Shown: positions 1 to 9,614 of the stretch, piece by piece
Layout of the letters: each line of letters opens with the position of its first letter
How positions within the stretch are numbered: position 1 is the first letter of the stretch
NCBI GenBank assembly: GCA_964654535.1
Contig: CAZZIZ010000101.1
Location: 1 to 12,417 of the forward strand
Direction of reading: 5' to 3'
Origin: CAZZIZ01 sp964654535
GTDB lineage: Bacteria > Bacteroidota > Bacteroidia > Chitinophagales > UBA2359
Length of the DNA: 12,417 nt
Translations under genes and position numbers: made by a program
The notes under the pieces: generated by a model
What the model was told of the DNA's origin: nothing
What the model saw: the letters and a program-made list of their open reading frames with translations, nothing else
Databases searched by the model: none

Positions 1-3000
1 GCTCCAACTCCTGTTCCAGTCCAAAGGCCTGTTCCTAAACTTGGAACGGCTTGTAGGTTATAGACTAGCTCGCAAGTACTATCGTCTTCACCCGCCTCTG
101 CTATTGGTGCGTCGCACTCGCAAGCATGTGTTGCGCTGAGTTCAAGTGGTAGGCAAGTTGCCGAGCTTATCGTTATAAGGTTTGATTCTCCATTAAGGAT
201 TTCATCACTTAAAAAGGTATAGCCACTCAATGTTCCTAGGATTCCGTCTACGACGTATACCGCATCACCACCAGACAATTCAAAACTAACTGTATAGCCT
301 GTGTTGGTAGCATTACATTGATAAACTAGATCAGTTGAGCTAAGCGGTTCTAAGAATGTAATTAGAACCTCGTCGGTTGCAGCGCAGCCATTATTAGTTT
401 CTTCCCAAATGAATGAGTAATCACCACTAACATCAACTGTCGCCAAAGCAGTTGCAGAAGTTGGGTCATCAAAAGTTGCTATGCCAGCACCTATAGCCGT
501 CCACATTCCAGTACCTGCACTCGGTACAGCTTGAAGTTGATATGATAGTGCACAGGCAACAGCGTCATCGCCAGCAAGCGGCGTAGGGTAAACACAATCG
601 CATTCGTAGGTATCGGTTATATCGATAGAATCACAAAGGGAACCATCCGCAATGTTCAAAGTGTATTCCGTTCCACTGGGCATCGGATCGGAAATAAAGG
701 AGTTACCGGTTAAAGAACCGGCAACTCCATTGATCACGTAATTGCCGTCGCCGCCGGATAGTCCGATCGTCAGCGTGAAGGTCAACCCATCGGTACTACA
801 CTCAGCGACATTTGTGATTATTTCTAAAGGTTCGTTAAAAACAACTATGACATCGTCCGTTGCCAAACAATCATTGTTGTTTTCTTCCCAGGTAAATGTA
901 TATGTCCCCGGGGTGTCTACCGTAGCGACTGCATCCGGCAAAGTTTCGTTGTTGTACGATATTATTCCTGGGCCTAAGCCAGTCCAGAGACCGAATCCAT
1001 GGCTGCCCTGCAGATCTAATTGATACTCCAGTGCGCAAAGGTCAGCATCAGTTCCTGCATCAATTACTGGCATTTCGTTAAAGACAATTGATAACCCTGA
1101 AGTCGTTGCTAAACAGGCGTCTGCCCAATCAAGGCCACCAGTTCCATTATCCGAGGCTACAACATATGCTACGTAATAGGTCGTGCCGTATTGATAAACA
1201 GCTGCGTCGTAAGCTACTGTAGTATTCGCAGACTCAGAAAGCACAGTCCCAATGTTATCCATGTCCCCATCGTGAATGATGAAGACGCCAAGGTCGTCCA
1301 TATCAGTGACTGCGTCCGCAGGCACTTGTAATTCAAAGGTTTCATCACCGCAAAGCGCAATAGCATCTCCTGGGAGTGTACCTGCATCCGTAAGGCAAGC
1401 GCAAATGTTTGTGTCTGATATCTCCTGAGGAGCACAGTCGTTCAGATCGGTAATGGTATAGGTAAAAGTTTCTCCTGAAGGGATGGGATCTGAGGTAAAC
1501 AGATTTCCATCTAGTGAGCCCGGGTGAGTGCCGTCAACAGCTAATGTTGCGGCATCTCCTCCCAGGATTTCAAAAGTCACTATGAAGTTTACTGCTGAAT
1601 CATCGCATTGCATATCGTAATCATCTACGATAGGGGCATCGATGAAAGAGATTGTTTGAGAGACTGGGGTCTCACAATCGTTATTTATTTCTGTAAATGT
1701 AAATTCGTAATCACCGAAATCAGTAACATCTACAATGGTTGTACTAGCGTCGTCGGCGGCAAATACTGCTGTTCCCGTGTCGTCAGTCCACATTCCAGAA
1801 CCGGTTACGTTTTCAGCTACTAATTCAAAGCTTAACCCACAAACTGTCGGTGGAAAATCCAGTGTTGGAGCTGGTAAAGCATTGAAGACAATCGCAGTTG
1901 ACTCTGTAAAGTCAGCGCAAGTCTCAGCGTAATCAGGGAGGCCTGCACCATCATCCGAGGCAAGCACATAAGAAACGTAGTAGGTGTCCCCTGCTACGTG
2001 TATGGTTTCGTCAAAGGTGAATTCACCCGTTGCGTTTTCTTCAATTATTTCCGACGCATCAAAAACCTCTGAACTGTGCAAGACGAATACTCCAAGGTCA
2101 TTCGAATCAGTTGCAAAATCATCTGGTGCATCTAAGGTGATGACTTCATCTCCGCAAACTTCTTGAGGAAGATTGGGATTAGTTCCTGCGTCAGTTAAAC
2201 AATCGCAGGTGTGGTCACCAGTAACTTGAATAGGATCACAAATTGAAGCATCAGTTATATCGAACTCGAAGCTTTCTCCTGAAGGGATAGGGTCTGAAGT
2301 AAACAGATTTCCATCCAATAAACCCAGATGGGTACCATCAACGCTAAGCGTTGTGGCGTCCCCACCTAGGATTTCAAAAGTCACTATGAAGCTAAGTGCA
2401 GAATCGTCGCAGGTTGTTTCGTGGGTATCCACTACTGGTGCTTCGACGAATGAGATTGTGGTGCTTACAGCAGTCTCACAATCGTTATTTGTTTCAGTAT
2501 AAGTAAAAATATAGTCGCCATAGTCAGGCACCTCCACAGAAGTACTTTCGGCGCTGTCGTCATCAATTAATGTATCGCCGTTTTCATCGGTCCAAAGACC
2601 ACTTCCTAATACATCTTCGACAATTAGATCGGCGATTAAACCACAAACCTCAATTTCGTTTGTTACTGAAGGAGCAGGTAAAGCTGTAAATGTTAACTCT
2701 TGAGAAGGGCTAACACTCAAACAAGGATCATCTAAATCCAAATCGCCCGCATTATCGTTTCCTACGAGTATGGAAACGTAGTAAGTTTCATCAAGCGCGA
2801 GAACCGTATCATCATATGAGAATACTCCGGTGTCATTTTGTACGAGCACCTCCGCATTATCGAAAGTTGATGAACTGTGTATTGCGTAAGCAATGAGGTC
2901 ATTTGTATCAGCAACTAAGTCATCTGGAAGCGCAATAGTAATGTCTACATCTTCACAAGCAACGTAAGGAGTAGCATCTAAAATACCGGCGTCGGTTAAA

Positions 3001-3240
3001 CATTCACAAGTATGATTTACGACTAGATCAATTACGTCGCAGGCATTGACGTCTCCAAATTCAAGAACATATTCCTCTCCAGAAACTAGTTCATCGGAAG
3101 TAAAGACATTAGCATCCCAAGTTCCAGTGATGTTGCCGGTCAACTCAGCATAGGAAGTTTCGTCTCCCCCATCTAATTCAACCGTTAAAACGAATGCATC
3201 TGCAAATTCATTACAAACTTCTTCGCTAGCAACTAGCGTC
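1..3240 (-). repeat. Compound three-part modules of the giant protein with ~801 bp period
   Basis: Three module types alternate. Type A (about 80 residues) has a Cys near its start, GGDA, a 'TSDPIPSGESF'-like turn and a terminal HTCxC or equivalent. Type B (about 106 residues) starts LTDAG, has VCGDE, a DLGVFVLHSS-like strand and YYVSYVLASDD. Type C is PKD-like, with GSGLWT or GTGMWT and ending in YTETNNDC or WEETNNGC. The Gly codon of the type A 'SGE' turn (or its equivalent) falls at 3078, 2277, 1473, 672 and 189, giving steps of 801, 804, 801 and 483 bp. Order is A-B-C three times, then A-C, then A followed by a type C cut by the window edge. Type C is a familiar Bacteroidota PKD-like unit and type B carries the DPCLSV motif in one copy. 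Confidence 0.85.
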
Positions 3241-6200
3241 GGACTTAGAAGTGGTGTTAATTCCAATTCGAAATATGCTACACATCCATTGGCGTCGCTA
3301 GCGCTAGCAATAATTATTGCAGCTTCAGATTCAAACGGACTAGCAATCGCACTGTCATCATTTTCCGCATCTTCCAAGGATGCGTAGTAAGCAATACTAT
3401 AGTCGCTATTAGGATTAACAAGCGTATCTATTTCACTTAAATCAAATTCCGCTGACCCATCTGTATTGTCATCACAGGCTTCTAAAGTTTGATTTTCAAT
3501 AATGAGGGCGTCATTAACAACTAGTTCTATTTCAGCAATTGCAAAACAGCCATCGCCATTTTCAATTCTGTAAAAAATAGTTTCACCAGTTGAAGTATAG
3601 TTATCAGTTAATGCATTGTCTCCAATATCGGCATCTTCTACAGTCGAGTAATAACTGATGACATTACCCTCAATGGTTGGATCAAGTATTTCAAATGCTA
3701 AGAGATCAAAAACAGCTTCACCGTTTTCATCAGCACAAGCCGATTCGGTTACATTTTCTGCCAGTGGCATTTCTAATATAGTCGGGGTAAATGTTGCCGT
3801 TTGAAAACACCCATCTTCGGTTTCAATTCTCATATAGATGTCCTCACTCAGATCGGTACTATACGATTCGCCAATTGCTGGTGGCGTATCTGTAGCCGAG
3901 TCATAATCATCAGCGTCTTCTCCGCTTAAGTGCCAAGTAATAACATCGGTAGAAGCCTCGGCAACCAATCCTTCCCCAATAGTAAGTAAGTCGAAAGTGG
4001 CGAAACCTGTATCATCAGCACATTCTGAACCTGTTTGAGCCTCAATAGTTGGCTGGTCGAAAAGGCTTATTGGAATTTCCACCACCTCAACACAAGTTGA
4101 ACTAAATGGAACTCTTGCAAAAATAGATTCTTCGCCAGCTGAAGCATAAGGGGACACCAAGGCTTGTGGGAGATTCAACATATCATCGTAGATATTCGCA
4201 TCTTCCTCAGTCGCATGGAAACTAATACTAACTCCTCCGGCCGGCAACAATTCTGCCGCTAGGTCATTCAAATCGAAATCAACTTCGCTAGTACCGCTAG
4301 CACAAGCTTCAGCAGTTACATCTTCTAAATCAGGAACACTAATAGCACTGATGCTTAACTCGGCAATATTGTAACAACCGTAATCGTTTTCCAATCTTGC
4401 AAAGACCGTCGAGCCCGGTGTTGTTTCATAAGGACTCGATAGAGCATTTGAACTAGACTCCGCATCAGCATTAGTCTCATAAAAGTTAACGTAGAATGTT
4501 CCTGTTGGATCAACCAAACCAATGGCCTGGTTCAAGGAGACCTCAAGTGTTCCATCACCGGAGTCACAAACTTCTATGTTTGAATTATGCGGTTGCGGCA
4601 AAGGAATAACCGTGGTTTGCACCTTGAAAATGTCAAAGCAACCAAATGCATCTTCTGCCCTACCGAAGACGATACCAGTTGGCAAAGTCGCGGACGTGCT
4701 CATAGGCTCCGCACCACTGAATGCATCACCAGCAGATAAGAAAAATGAAACGGTATTAGTTCCTTCTACATCTGCTTGATCAGCAACTTCGTCTAGATTA
4801 AAATTTCCATTTGGACTTTCAAGACCTAAAGCACAAGAGGTCATTTCAACTGAAACAACTTGTGGATTGAATTCTGTGGTCAGTAAAACTACTGCCGTGT
4901 TATAACATCCATTATTATCTTCTATTCGCGCAAAGACTTCCGTACCGGACTGCGCAGTTAAAACTGTGCCGATATCATTGCTCGCGCTTTCTGCATCGGC
5001 TATAGATTCGTAGAAAGAAACACTATTCTCTCCTAATAGATCAACCATAGATGCACTTTCCGCAAGGTTAAAAGTGTGAACAGGTTCACCAGCGATGGCT
5101 ATACAGCCAAACAACTCGGCGTCCATACTTTCTGGCTCGTCGTAAAAAGAAAGCATTAATTCAGACGTACTAAAACAGTTTTGCGGCCCGCCTTGAACTC
5201 TAGCGTAAATTACAGTTCCTTCAGAGGCTTCAAATTGATCTGGTAAAGGGTCCGAACCCGTATTGGCCGCGGTTAGAGATAAGAAGTACTCCACATCGTT
5301 ACCGCCAGTAATATCGACTAAATCGTCGGCGTTGCTCAATGTGAAATTCACAACCCCATCGTCCTCTTCACATTCAAAAAGCGTTTCATTCGCTGCACCT
5401 GGGCCGCCATTGATCGCTAAAGTAAGTTCTTCATATAAAACGCAACCATTGGGTCCAATGGATCTCGCAAAAATTACTTCACCGTGTGAAGCAAAATAGG
5501 GACTGCTTAAAGTTCCAGTGTTCGCAATCGCATCATTCGCAGTAGGGTGAAACGTAACGAAATTGTCAGGATCACTATCCACCTGTTCAACTGCTTCTGG
5601 CAGGCTGAAACTTACATATCCGTCTCCATCGTCGCAAGCTTCAAAAGTGGCCTCAACTATTTGTGGTGCGGCTAAAAGCTCTAAGGTCACTTCTGCTACT
5701 GAATAGCAGCCGAAAGAGTTTTCTACTCTAGCGAATACCACATCTCCTGAATTACCTTGATAAACTGATCCAGCTGAATTTGAAGTTGGAGGAATAATAT
5801 CTGATCCGCCTTCTGCACCTGTCTCTGTGTAGTGATAGGTGATTAATTGATCGCCAGTAGGATCTACCCTGCCATCGGCGAAATAAACGTGAAAGTCATA
5901 AACTGCAGCGTTGTTATCACAAAAGCGCAAGATATCATCACTTGCAATTGGTGGTGCATATACAAGTAATGAAATTGCCTGTACAGATACGCAACCATTG
6001 GTTGATTCGATTCTTCCGAAAACAACGGTACCATCAACCGCATCGAAAGGTCCAGTAATAGGCTCGTGATTCAACTGAGCATTACCTTCTGTTTCGTGAT
6101 AAGAAACCAAATTTGAAGGATCAGCGTGAATCAAAGCATCTGCCTCAGTAAGGTCAAAGGCTATTATTCCATCGCCATCGTTACACTCGCCCAGAACCGC

Positions 6201-9200
6201 AGCAAAAACTTGCGGCTGGCTATGAACCACTAACTGTATCTCGGCGTATTCAACGCAACCACCAGCTGCAGAAACACGCGCATAGATTGTGCTCGCAGTC
6301 GTTTCGTATATGTTCGGCAAAGGAGTAGGCCATTGAATCAAAGGATCAAAAGCCTGCGCATTAACCAAATTGGAATGGAAAGAAAAAGATAATCCTCCCA
6401 CGCCCACTCCTGCAATATCTGCTATAGTAGATTGCAAATTAAACTTAGCAAAGCCCGTATAATTGCTACAAGATTCTAGCGTAACTGGACTATTCAATAA
6501 TGGAATAGAGGTTACGACTAAATTCACTTCACCGTCACCTATGCAACCATCTTCAGTCACTAATCGGAAATAGTATGTGTCTCCAGCAGTCGTAACTTGA
6601 TAATCTGAACTTGGTATAGCATTCAGATCATTCTCCGCGTCAGATTCAGTTAAATGAAAAGTAACTGTCCCCGTTCCTTCGGGATCAATCATATCGACTG
6701 CTTCGTCCAAATCAAAGTCCTCCGTACCGTTTCCATCGCTGTCACATTCATACAAAGCAACACCAGGCACGGTAATCTCATTGTCGGGAATAAGTTCTAT
6801 TTCTGAAATCGCATTACAGCCGTCGCCCGCTTCCACTACTGCGTAGATGGTTGCCGGACCACTATTGTAAGGAGAACTCAAAGGATTAGAGCCACTTTCG
6901 GCATCAGCAATACTTGCGTAGTAACTTATGGTGACCTCATCTTGTCCCCCAGCAATCGCACCAGCTGTTTGGTTCAGATTAAAATCTGCCGTTCCATCAG
7001 GTTCTTCACACTCTTTCATTTCAGTGTTTCCAGCAGAAGGCGCTAAATAAGTCGCCAGCGTTATTGTCGCATGGTTTATACATCCATTAGGCGATTCCAT
7101 ACGGACAAATAATTGCTCTCCCAAACTGGTGTAAGAATCTATCGGTGTTATCTCGTTGCCATCATTAAAAGCATCGAGTGCAGTACCGTGAAAACTTATA
7201 TCCAATGATCCTGGATTAGTCGTAATCATTGGCAAAGCATCATTCAAGTCAAAATTTCCTGGAGTAACTCCATCAGTACAAAGGGCTAACTCAATATCGT
7301 TGGCTGGTATTGTAGGATAAACCGTTAATGTCAATTCACCCATTACCACACATCCTTCAGGAGATGAAACTCTAACATAGACCGTTTGACCTACCGAAGT
7401 AAAAGGAGAAATTAAAGCTGGCGGATTGTTCGAATTCGAATCATAAGTATCAGCATTAGCTTGAGTTAAGTGAAATGACAAATCCAAATTCGTTTGAGTT
7501 CCGATCATATCGTTCAAGGCATCGTTAAACAAAAAGTCAACTGTGCCGTTGGTATTTGCGCAAGCAGCCAGCTCAGCATCATTCACTGACGGCAAATCGT
7601 TCATAATTAAGGATATGGTTGAAGTTGTAAAACAACCCGCATCCGTTTCTACCCTAGAGTGAAGCGTTTCACCCGAACTGTAATAATAGTCGTCTACTGC
7701 ATTGGTTCCATTAGCCGCGTCTCCTGAAGAGGAGTGGTATGTAACATTATGAATGGTCGAAGGATCAACCAAATCATTTAGGTTAGGAAGATAAAATGTT
7801 CCGTTCCCATTTCCATCGTCACAAGCTTCCATCGTTTGGAAATTAGCGGTAGGATTCGCACGAACGGTCAAACTAATTTCCGATATCGCGAAACAACCAT
7901 CACTATTTGAAACTCTCGCAAAAACCAAATCACCTGACGTGTTGTAGGGACTTGACAAAGGGTTTGGCGTAGTTTCATCGCCGGCCTCACTCAGTAAAGT
8001 GTGAAAAGAAACGATTAAGCCCGTTTGCCCACCAACTATATCTGCTTCAATTGCATTTAAATCAAAGGACTCTGTTGCAGATCCAGTAGTACATACTACA
8101 TACTCCTCACTTGAGGCAACAGGTGTATCGAAAACTGTTAAGGTCAAAGTAGATATTGCAAAACATCCTGCATCATTTTCTAGCCTGGCGTATAGCACCT
8201 CACCATTTGAACCATAAGGAGTCTCAACTGCGGGTGGAATATTTGAATCAGGATCATAGGACTGTGCGTCAGACTGACTTGCGTGATAAGTAATATTGAT
8301 ATCGTTTTGTGAGCCAGCAATATCATCTTCGGCGAATGGAAGAGAGAAAAGCTGCAGACCACTGCCGTCATCACAGGTTGTCAATTCGGCGTCGCTAGCA
8401 AAAGCAGTAGGGTCTACTATAAGATTGACCTCGGCAACAGTATAACAACCATTTGAGCCTTCGACTCGAGCGTAGATTATTCCACCACCAAATTCATATC
8501 CTGTATTTATTGGAGTCGATGCACTTTCCGCATTGGCTTCAGTCCCATAGTAAGAAACCGAGTTACCGCCATCTACATCGACCAAATCATCAATATCAGA
8601 TAAGGTAAAGAGCGCGTCTCCATCATCATCTTCATCACAAGTATGATAATCTATATCTAAAACTAAGGGCGCGGGCAATATGGTAACCGGATCGGTAGCA
8701 TAACTAAGGCAACCTTCTCCATTAATGTCGTAAGCATAAGTCAGGAAATAATCGCCGGGACCAAAAACCGTAGGATCAAGTACATCACCAGAAAGTGTTG
8801 CCGTGCCCACTTCGTCTGGATTGAAATAACCCAAGTTCGCATCGTGTGTAGCCAATATGTATGTACCTCCACTCGGTGAACCCATAGTTAGCGAAATAGG
8901 ATCTGCTGTAACACAGACAGTTCCCGGTCCAGAAACTATAGGATTGGTTGCTGCGCTTATGCTGATATCAAAATCTACCCAACCGTTGTGATCAGGAAAT
9001 CCGCAACAATCATTCGGGAACTCACCATTATCTACAACGAGGTAATATGTTCCAGCAGTAATGGTCACGTTGCTCAAAGGAACCTCAGCTGAGCCCGAAG
9101 GCTGACCATTATCCCAACCGAAGCCGAGAAAGCAATCACTGGCAGAACAATCGTTGAGTAAATAGACCGACAAACGTTCGTCGGAACTAGAAACAACAAC

Positions 9201-9575
9201 ATCTAAGGAAGTTGATTGGCCAGAAGGAACAACTATTTCAAAAACGTAGTCTTCACCGCTGGTTTGCCATAGCGCAAACTGGTTTCCATCTTGGTTAGCG
9301 GGTTGGCAATTTAAGGGAGTTGGATTCCATCCGAACTGAAGATCGTAATCTGTACCCACATAGTTGTTAGGTACACCAAAGTCGTGTCCGGAATTCTCCG
9401 AGCTGAGGCCACTAAAATCAAAGTTCTCGCACTGTCCCGCAGTAAAATTAATTACCTGGTCCACAATGTTCGGATCAGAACATTGAGCATAAAGCGACTT
9501 TTGATTGGACTGCACAATAATCACAAAGATGCAGACCATAATGGCCCTTATGAATACATAAGGACTGTTTGGCAT
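1..9575 (-). CDS. Giant secreted multi-repeat surface protein, probable T9SS-exported adhesin (3' end outside window)
   Basis: The frame stays open from an ATG at 9575 to the window edge: at least 3,191 codons, no stop in any row checked. The codon just before the ATG is an in-frame TAA, so this is the most upstream start; Met13 is the only close alternative, and Met1 gives the better signal peptide (Arg10 before the hydrophobic core). Order: signal peptide (1-30), PPC-like beta-sandwich (about 35-205), Ig/PKD-like module (about 205-305), 20 tandem repeats of about 90 residues (about 305-2110), then mixed modules to residue 3191. Several modules resemble those of Bacteroidota gliding-motility-associated giant proteins, including a DPCLSV motif and GTGxWT ... 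ETNNxC PKD-like units. Such proteins usually end in a CHU_C / type B T9SS sorting domain, which cannot be seen here. The inferred role is a cell-surface adhesin or matrix protein, possibly SprB-like. Export by T9SS and adhesion are inference; the secreted repeat nature is read directly. No symbol can be assigned. Confidence 0.93.
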   Translation of the reverse strand, partial: MPNSPYVFIRAIMVCIFVIIVQSNQKSLYAQCSDPNIVDQVINFTAGQCENFDFSGLSSENSGHDFGVPNNYVGTDYDLQFGWNPTPLNCQPANQDGNQFALWQTSGEDYVFEIVVPSGQSTSLDVVVSSSDERLSVYLLNDCSASDCFLGFGWDNGQPSGSAEVPLSNVTITAGTYYLVVDNGEFPNDCCGFPDHNGWVDFDISISAATNPIVSGPGTVCVTADPISLTMGSPSGGTYILATHDANLGYFNPDEVGTATLSGDVLDPTVFGPGDYFLTYAYDINGEGCLSYATDPVTILPAPLVLDIDYHTCDEDDDGDALFTLSDIDDLVDVDGGNSVSYYGTEANAESASTPINTGYEFGGGIIYARVEGSNGCYTVAEVNLIVDPTAFASDAELTTCDDGSGLQLFSLPFAEDDIAGSQNDINITYHASQSDAQSYDPDSNIPPAVETPYGSNGEVLYARLENDAGCFAISTLTLTVFDTPVASSEEYVVCTTGSATESFDLNAIEADIVGGQTGLIVSFHTLLSEAGDETTPNPLSSPYNTSGDLVFARVSNSDGCFAISEISLTVRANPTANFQTMEACDDGNGNGTFYLPNLNDLVDPSTIHNVTYHSSSGDAANGTNAVDDYYYSSGETLHSRVETDAGCFTTSTISLIMNDLPSVNDAELAACANTNGTVDFLFNDALNDMIGTQTNLDLSFHLTQANADTYDSNSNNPPALISPFTSVGQTVYVRVSSPEGCVVMGELTLTVYPTIPANDIELALCTDGVTPGNFDLNDALPMITTNPGSLDISFHGTALDAFNDGNEITPIDSYTSLGEQLFVRMESPNGCINHATITLATYLAPSAGNTEMKECEEPDGTADFNLNQTAGAIAGGQDEVTISYYASIADAESGSNPLSSPYNSGPATIYAVVEAGDGCNAISEIELIPDNEITVPGVALYECDSDGNGTEDFDLDEAVDMIDPEGTGTVTFHLTESDAENDLNAIPSSDYQVTTAGDTYYFRLVTEDGCIGDGEVNLVVTSIPLLNSPVTLESCSNYTGFAKFNLQSTIADIAGVGVGGLSFSFHSNLVNAQAFDPLIQWPTPLPNIYETTASTIYARVSAAGGCVEYAEIQLVVHSQPQVFAAVLGECNDGDGIIAFDLTEADALIHADPSNLVSYHETEGNAQLNHEPITGPFDAVDGTVVFGRIESTNGCVSVQAISLLVYAPPIASDDILRFCDNNAAVYDFHVYFADGRVDPTGDQLITYHYTETGAEGGSDIIPPTSNSAGSVYQGNSGDVVFARVENSFGCYSVAEVTLELLAAPQIVEATFEACDDGDGYVSFSLPEAVEQVDSDPDNFVTFHPTANDAIANTGTLSSPYFASHGEVIFARSIGPNGCVLYEELTLAINGGPGAANETLFECEEDDGVVNFTLSNADDLVDITGGNDVEYFLSLTAANTGSDPLPDQFEASEGTVIYARVQGGPQNCFSTSELMLSFYDEPESMDAELFGCIAIAGEPVHTFNLAESASMVDLLGENSVSFYESIADAESASNDIGTVLTAQSGTEVFARIEDNNGCYNTAVVLLTTEFNPQVVSVEMTSCALGLESPNGNFNLDEVADQADVEGTNTVSFFLSAGDAFSGAEPMSTSATLPTGIVFGRAEDAFGCFDIFKVQTTVIPLPQPHNSNIEVCDSGDGTLEVSLNQAIGLVDPTGTFYVNFYETNADAESSSNALSSPYETTPGSTVFARLENDYGCYNIAELSISAISVPDLEDVTAEACASGTSEVDFDLNDLAAELLPAGGVSISFHATEEDANIYDDMLNLPQALVSPYASAGEESIFARVPFSSTCVEVVEIPISLFDQPTIEAQTGSECADDTGFATFDLLTIGEGLVAEASTDVITWHLSGEDADDYDSATDTPPAIGESYSTDLSEDIYMRIETEDGCFQTATFTPTILEMPLAENVTESACADENGEAVFDLLAFEILDPTIEGNVISYYSTVEDADIGDNALTDNYTSTGETIFYRIENGDGCFAIAEIELVVNDALIIENQTLEACDDNTDGSAEFDLSEIDTLVNPNSDYSIAYYASLEDAENDDSAIASPFESEAAIIIASASDANGCVAYFELELTPLLSPTLVASEEVCNEFADAFVLTVELDGGDETSYAELTGNITGTWDANVFTSDELVSGEEYVLEFGDVNACDVIDLVVNHTCECLTDAGILDATPYVACEDVDITIALPDDLVADTNDLIAYAIHSSSTFDNAEVLVQNDTGVFSYDDTVLALDETYYVSILVGNDNAGDLDLDDPCLSVSPSQELTFTALPAPSVTNEIEVCGLIADLIVEDVLGSGLWTDENGDTLIDDDSAESTSVEVPDYGDYIFTYTETNNDCETAVSTTISFVEAPVVDTHETTCDDSALSFIVTFEILGGDATTLSVDGTHLGLLDGNLFTSDPIPSGESFEFDITDASICDPIQVTGDHTCDCLTDAGTNPNLPQEVCGDEVITLDAPDDFATDSNDLGVFVLHSSEVFDASEIIEENATGEFTFDETIHVAGDTYYVSYVLASDDGAGLPDYAETCADFTESTAIVFNALPAPTLDFPPTVCGLSFELVAENVTGSGMWTDDTGTAVFAADDASTTIVDVTDFGDYEFTFTEINNDCETPVSQTISFIDAPIVDDYDMQCDDSAVNFIVTFEILGGDAATLAVDGTHPGSLDGNLFTSDPIPSGETFTYTITDLNDCAPQEISDTNICACLTDAGTLPGDAIALCGDETFELQVPADAVTDMDDLGVFIIHDGDMDNIGTVLSESANTTVAYDAAVYQYGTTYYVAYVVASDNGTGGLDWADACLATTSGLSIVFNEMPVIDAGTDADLCALEYQLDLQGSHGFGLWTGLGPGIISYNNETLPDAVATVDTPGTYTFTWEENNNDCLATDDVIVVFNEPLEIITNVAECSTDGLTFTLTIGLSGGDGNYVINGVAGSLTGNSFISDPMPSGTEYTLNIADGSLCDSIDITDTYECDCVYPTPLAGDDAVACALSYQLQAVPSAGTGMWTAIGAGIATFDDPTSATALATVDVSGDYSFIWEETNNGCAATDEVLITFLEPLSSTDLVYQCNATNTGYTVSFELSGGDAVYVVDGILGTLSGYTFLSDEILNGESNLITISSATCLPLELSATHACECDAPIAEAGEDDSTCELVYNLQAVPSLGTGLWTGTGVG
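3241..8670 (-). repeat. Twenty tandem ~90-residue Asp-rich, two-cysteine repeats in the giant protein
   Basis: The conserved 'GC[FYV]' segment recurs near 8445, 8161, 7891, 7631, 7349, 7078, 6814, 6541, 6256, 5988, 5704, 5440, 5171, 4901, 4636, 4371, 4090, 3804, 3544 and 3280. Spacing is 260-286 bp (mean about 272 bp, 91 residues). Each unit opens with a Cys followed by an acidic Gly-containing turn (such as CDDGDG or CDEDDDGD) and a 'xFxL' strand. Next come an Ile/Val-Ser/Thr-Tyr/Phe-Tyr/His strand, an 'SPY...GE' turn and an 'IYARVEN..GCF' strand. This resembles repeats seen in flavobacterial T9SS type B proteins. The DxDxDG-like turns suggest calcium binding, and the paired Cys suggest disulfides; both are inferred. 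Copies are diverged in sequence but keep frame and length. Confidence 0.9.
8960..9474 (-). other. PPC-like beta-sandwich domain at the mature N-terminus
   Basis: Residues about 35-205 of the giant protein. The second half alternates beta-strands in the pattern of bacterial pre-peptidase C-terminal (PPC) domains: a YVFEIVVPSG strand, LDVVVSSSDERLSVYLLNDC, an SAEVPLSNVTITAGTYYLVVD strand pair with the characteristic 'aGtYylvVd' ending, and a closing VDFDISIS strand. Several Cys lie close together (DCSASDC and DCC). PPC-like domains are common in secreted proteins and are usually structural or ligand-binding. The assignment rests on pattern recognition alone; the first 60 residues of the segment fit less well. 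Confidence 0.5.
9486..9575 (-). other. Signal peptide of the giant protein
   Basis: Residues 1-30 contain one positive charge (Arg10), a hydrophobic core at about 11-21 (AIMVCIFVIIV) and a small residue at the end of SLYA. The likely signal peptidase I cut is after Ala30, leaving a mature protein starting Gln-Cys. The Cys is at +2 and there is no lipobox with Cys at +1, so lipidation is not favoured. This fits Sec export to the periplasm before outer-membrane secretion. Confidence 0.8.
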
Positions 9576-9587
9576 TTACGTTTCTTT

Positions 9588-9607
9588 TGAAAAGGGGGTT
9601 CTTTTCA
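9588..9607 (-). promoter_or_regulatory. Leader hairpin just upstream of the giant gene
   Basis: A perfect 7-bp stem (TGAAAAG with CTTTTCA) closes a 6-base C-rich loop on the minus strand. It ends 12 bases before the ATG at 9575, followed by an A-rich stretch (AAAAGAAACGTAA). No Shine-Dalgarno sequence is visible, as is usual in Bacteroidota. The hairpin lies in the expected 5' untranslated region and could influence initiation, but the stem is AT-rich and weak. Confidence 0.35.
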
Positions 9608-9614
9608 TATTTCA

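Noticed and set aside
742..5499. Plus-strand open frames (for example 742-1023, 4522-4779, 5263-5499) rich in Ser/Thr/Pro/Val
   Set aside because: They are antisense to the giant gene's repeats; the minus-strand frame is continuous and makes recognisable modules, whereas these are composition shadows.
1..8670. CRISPR-like array
   Set aside because: The regular 260-286 and 801 bp periods are in-frame protein repeats with diverged DNA, not short identical repeats with unique spacers.
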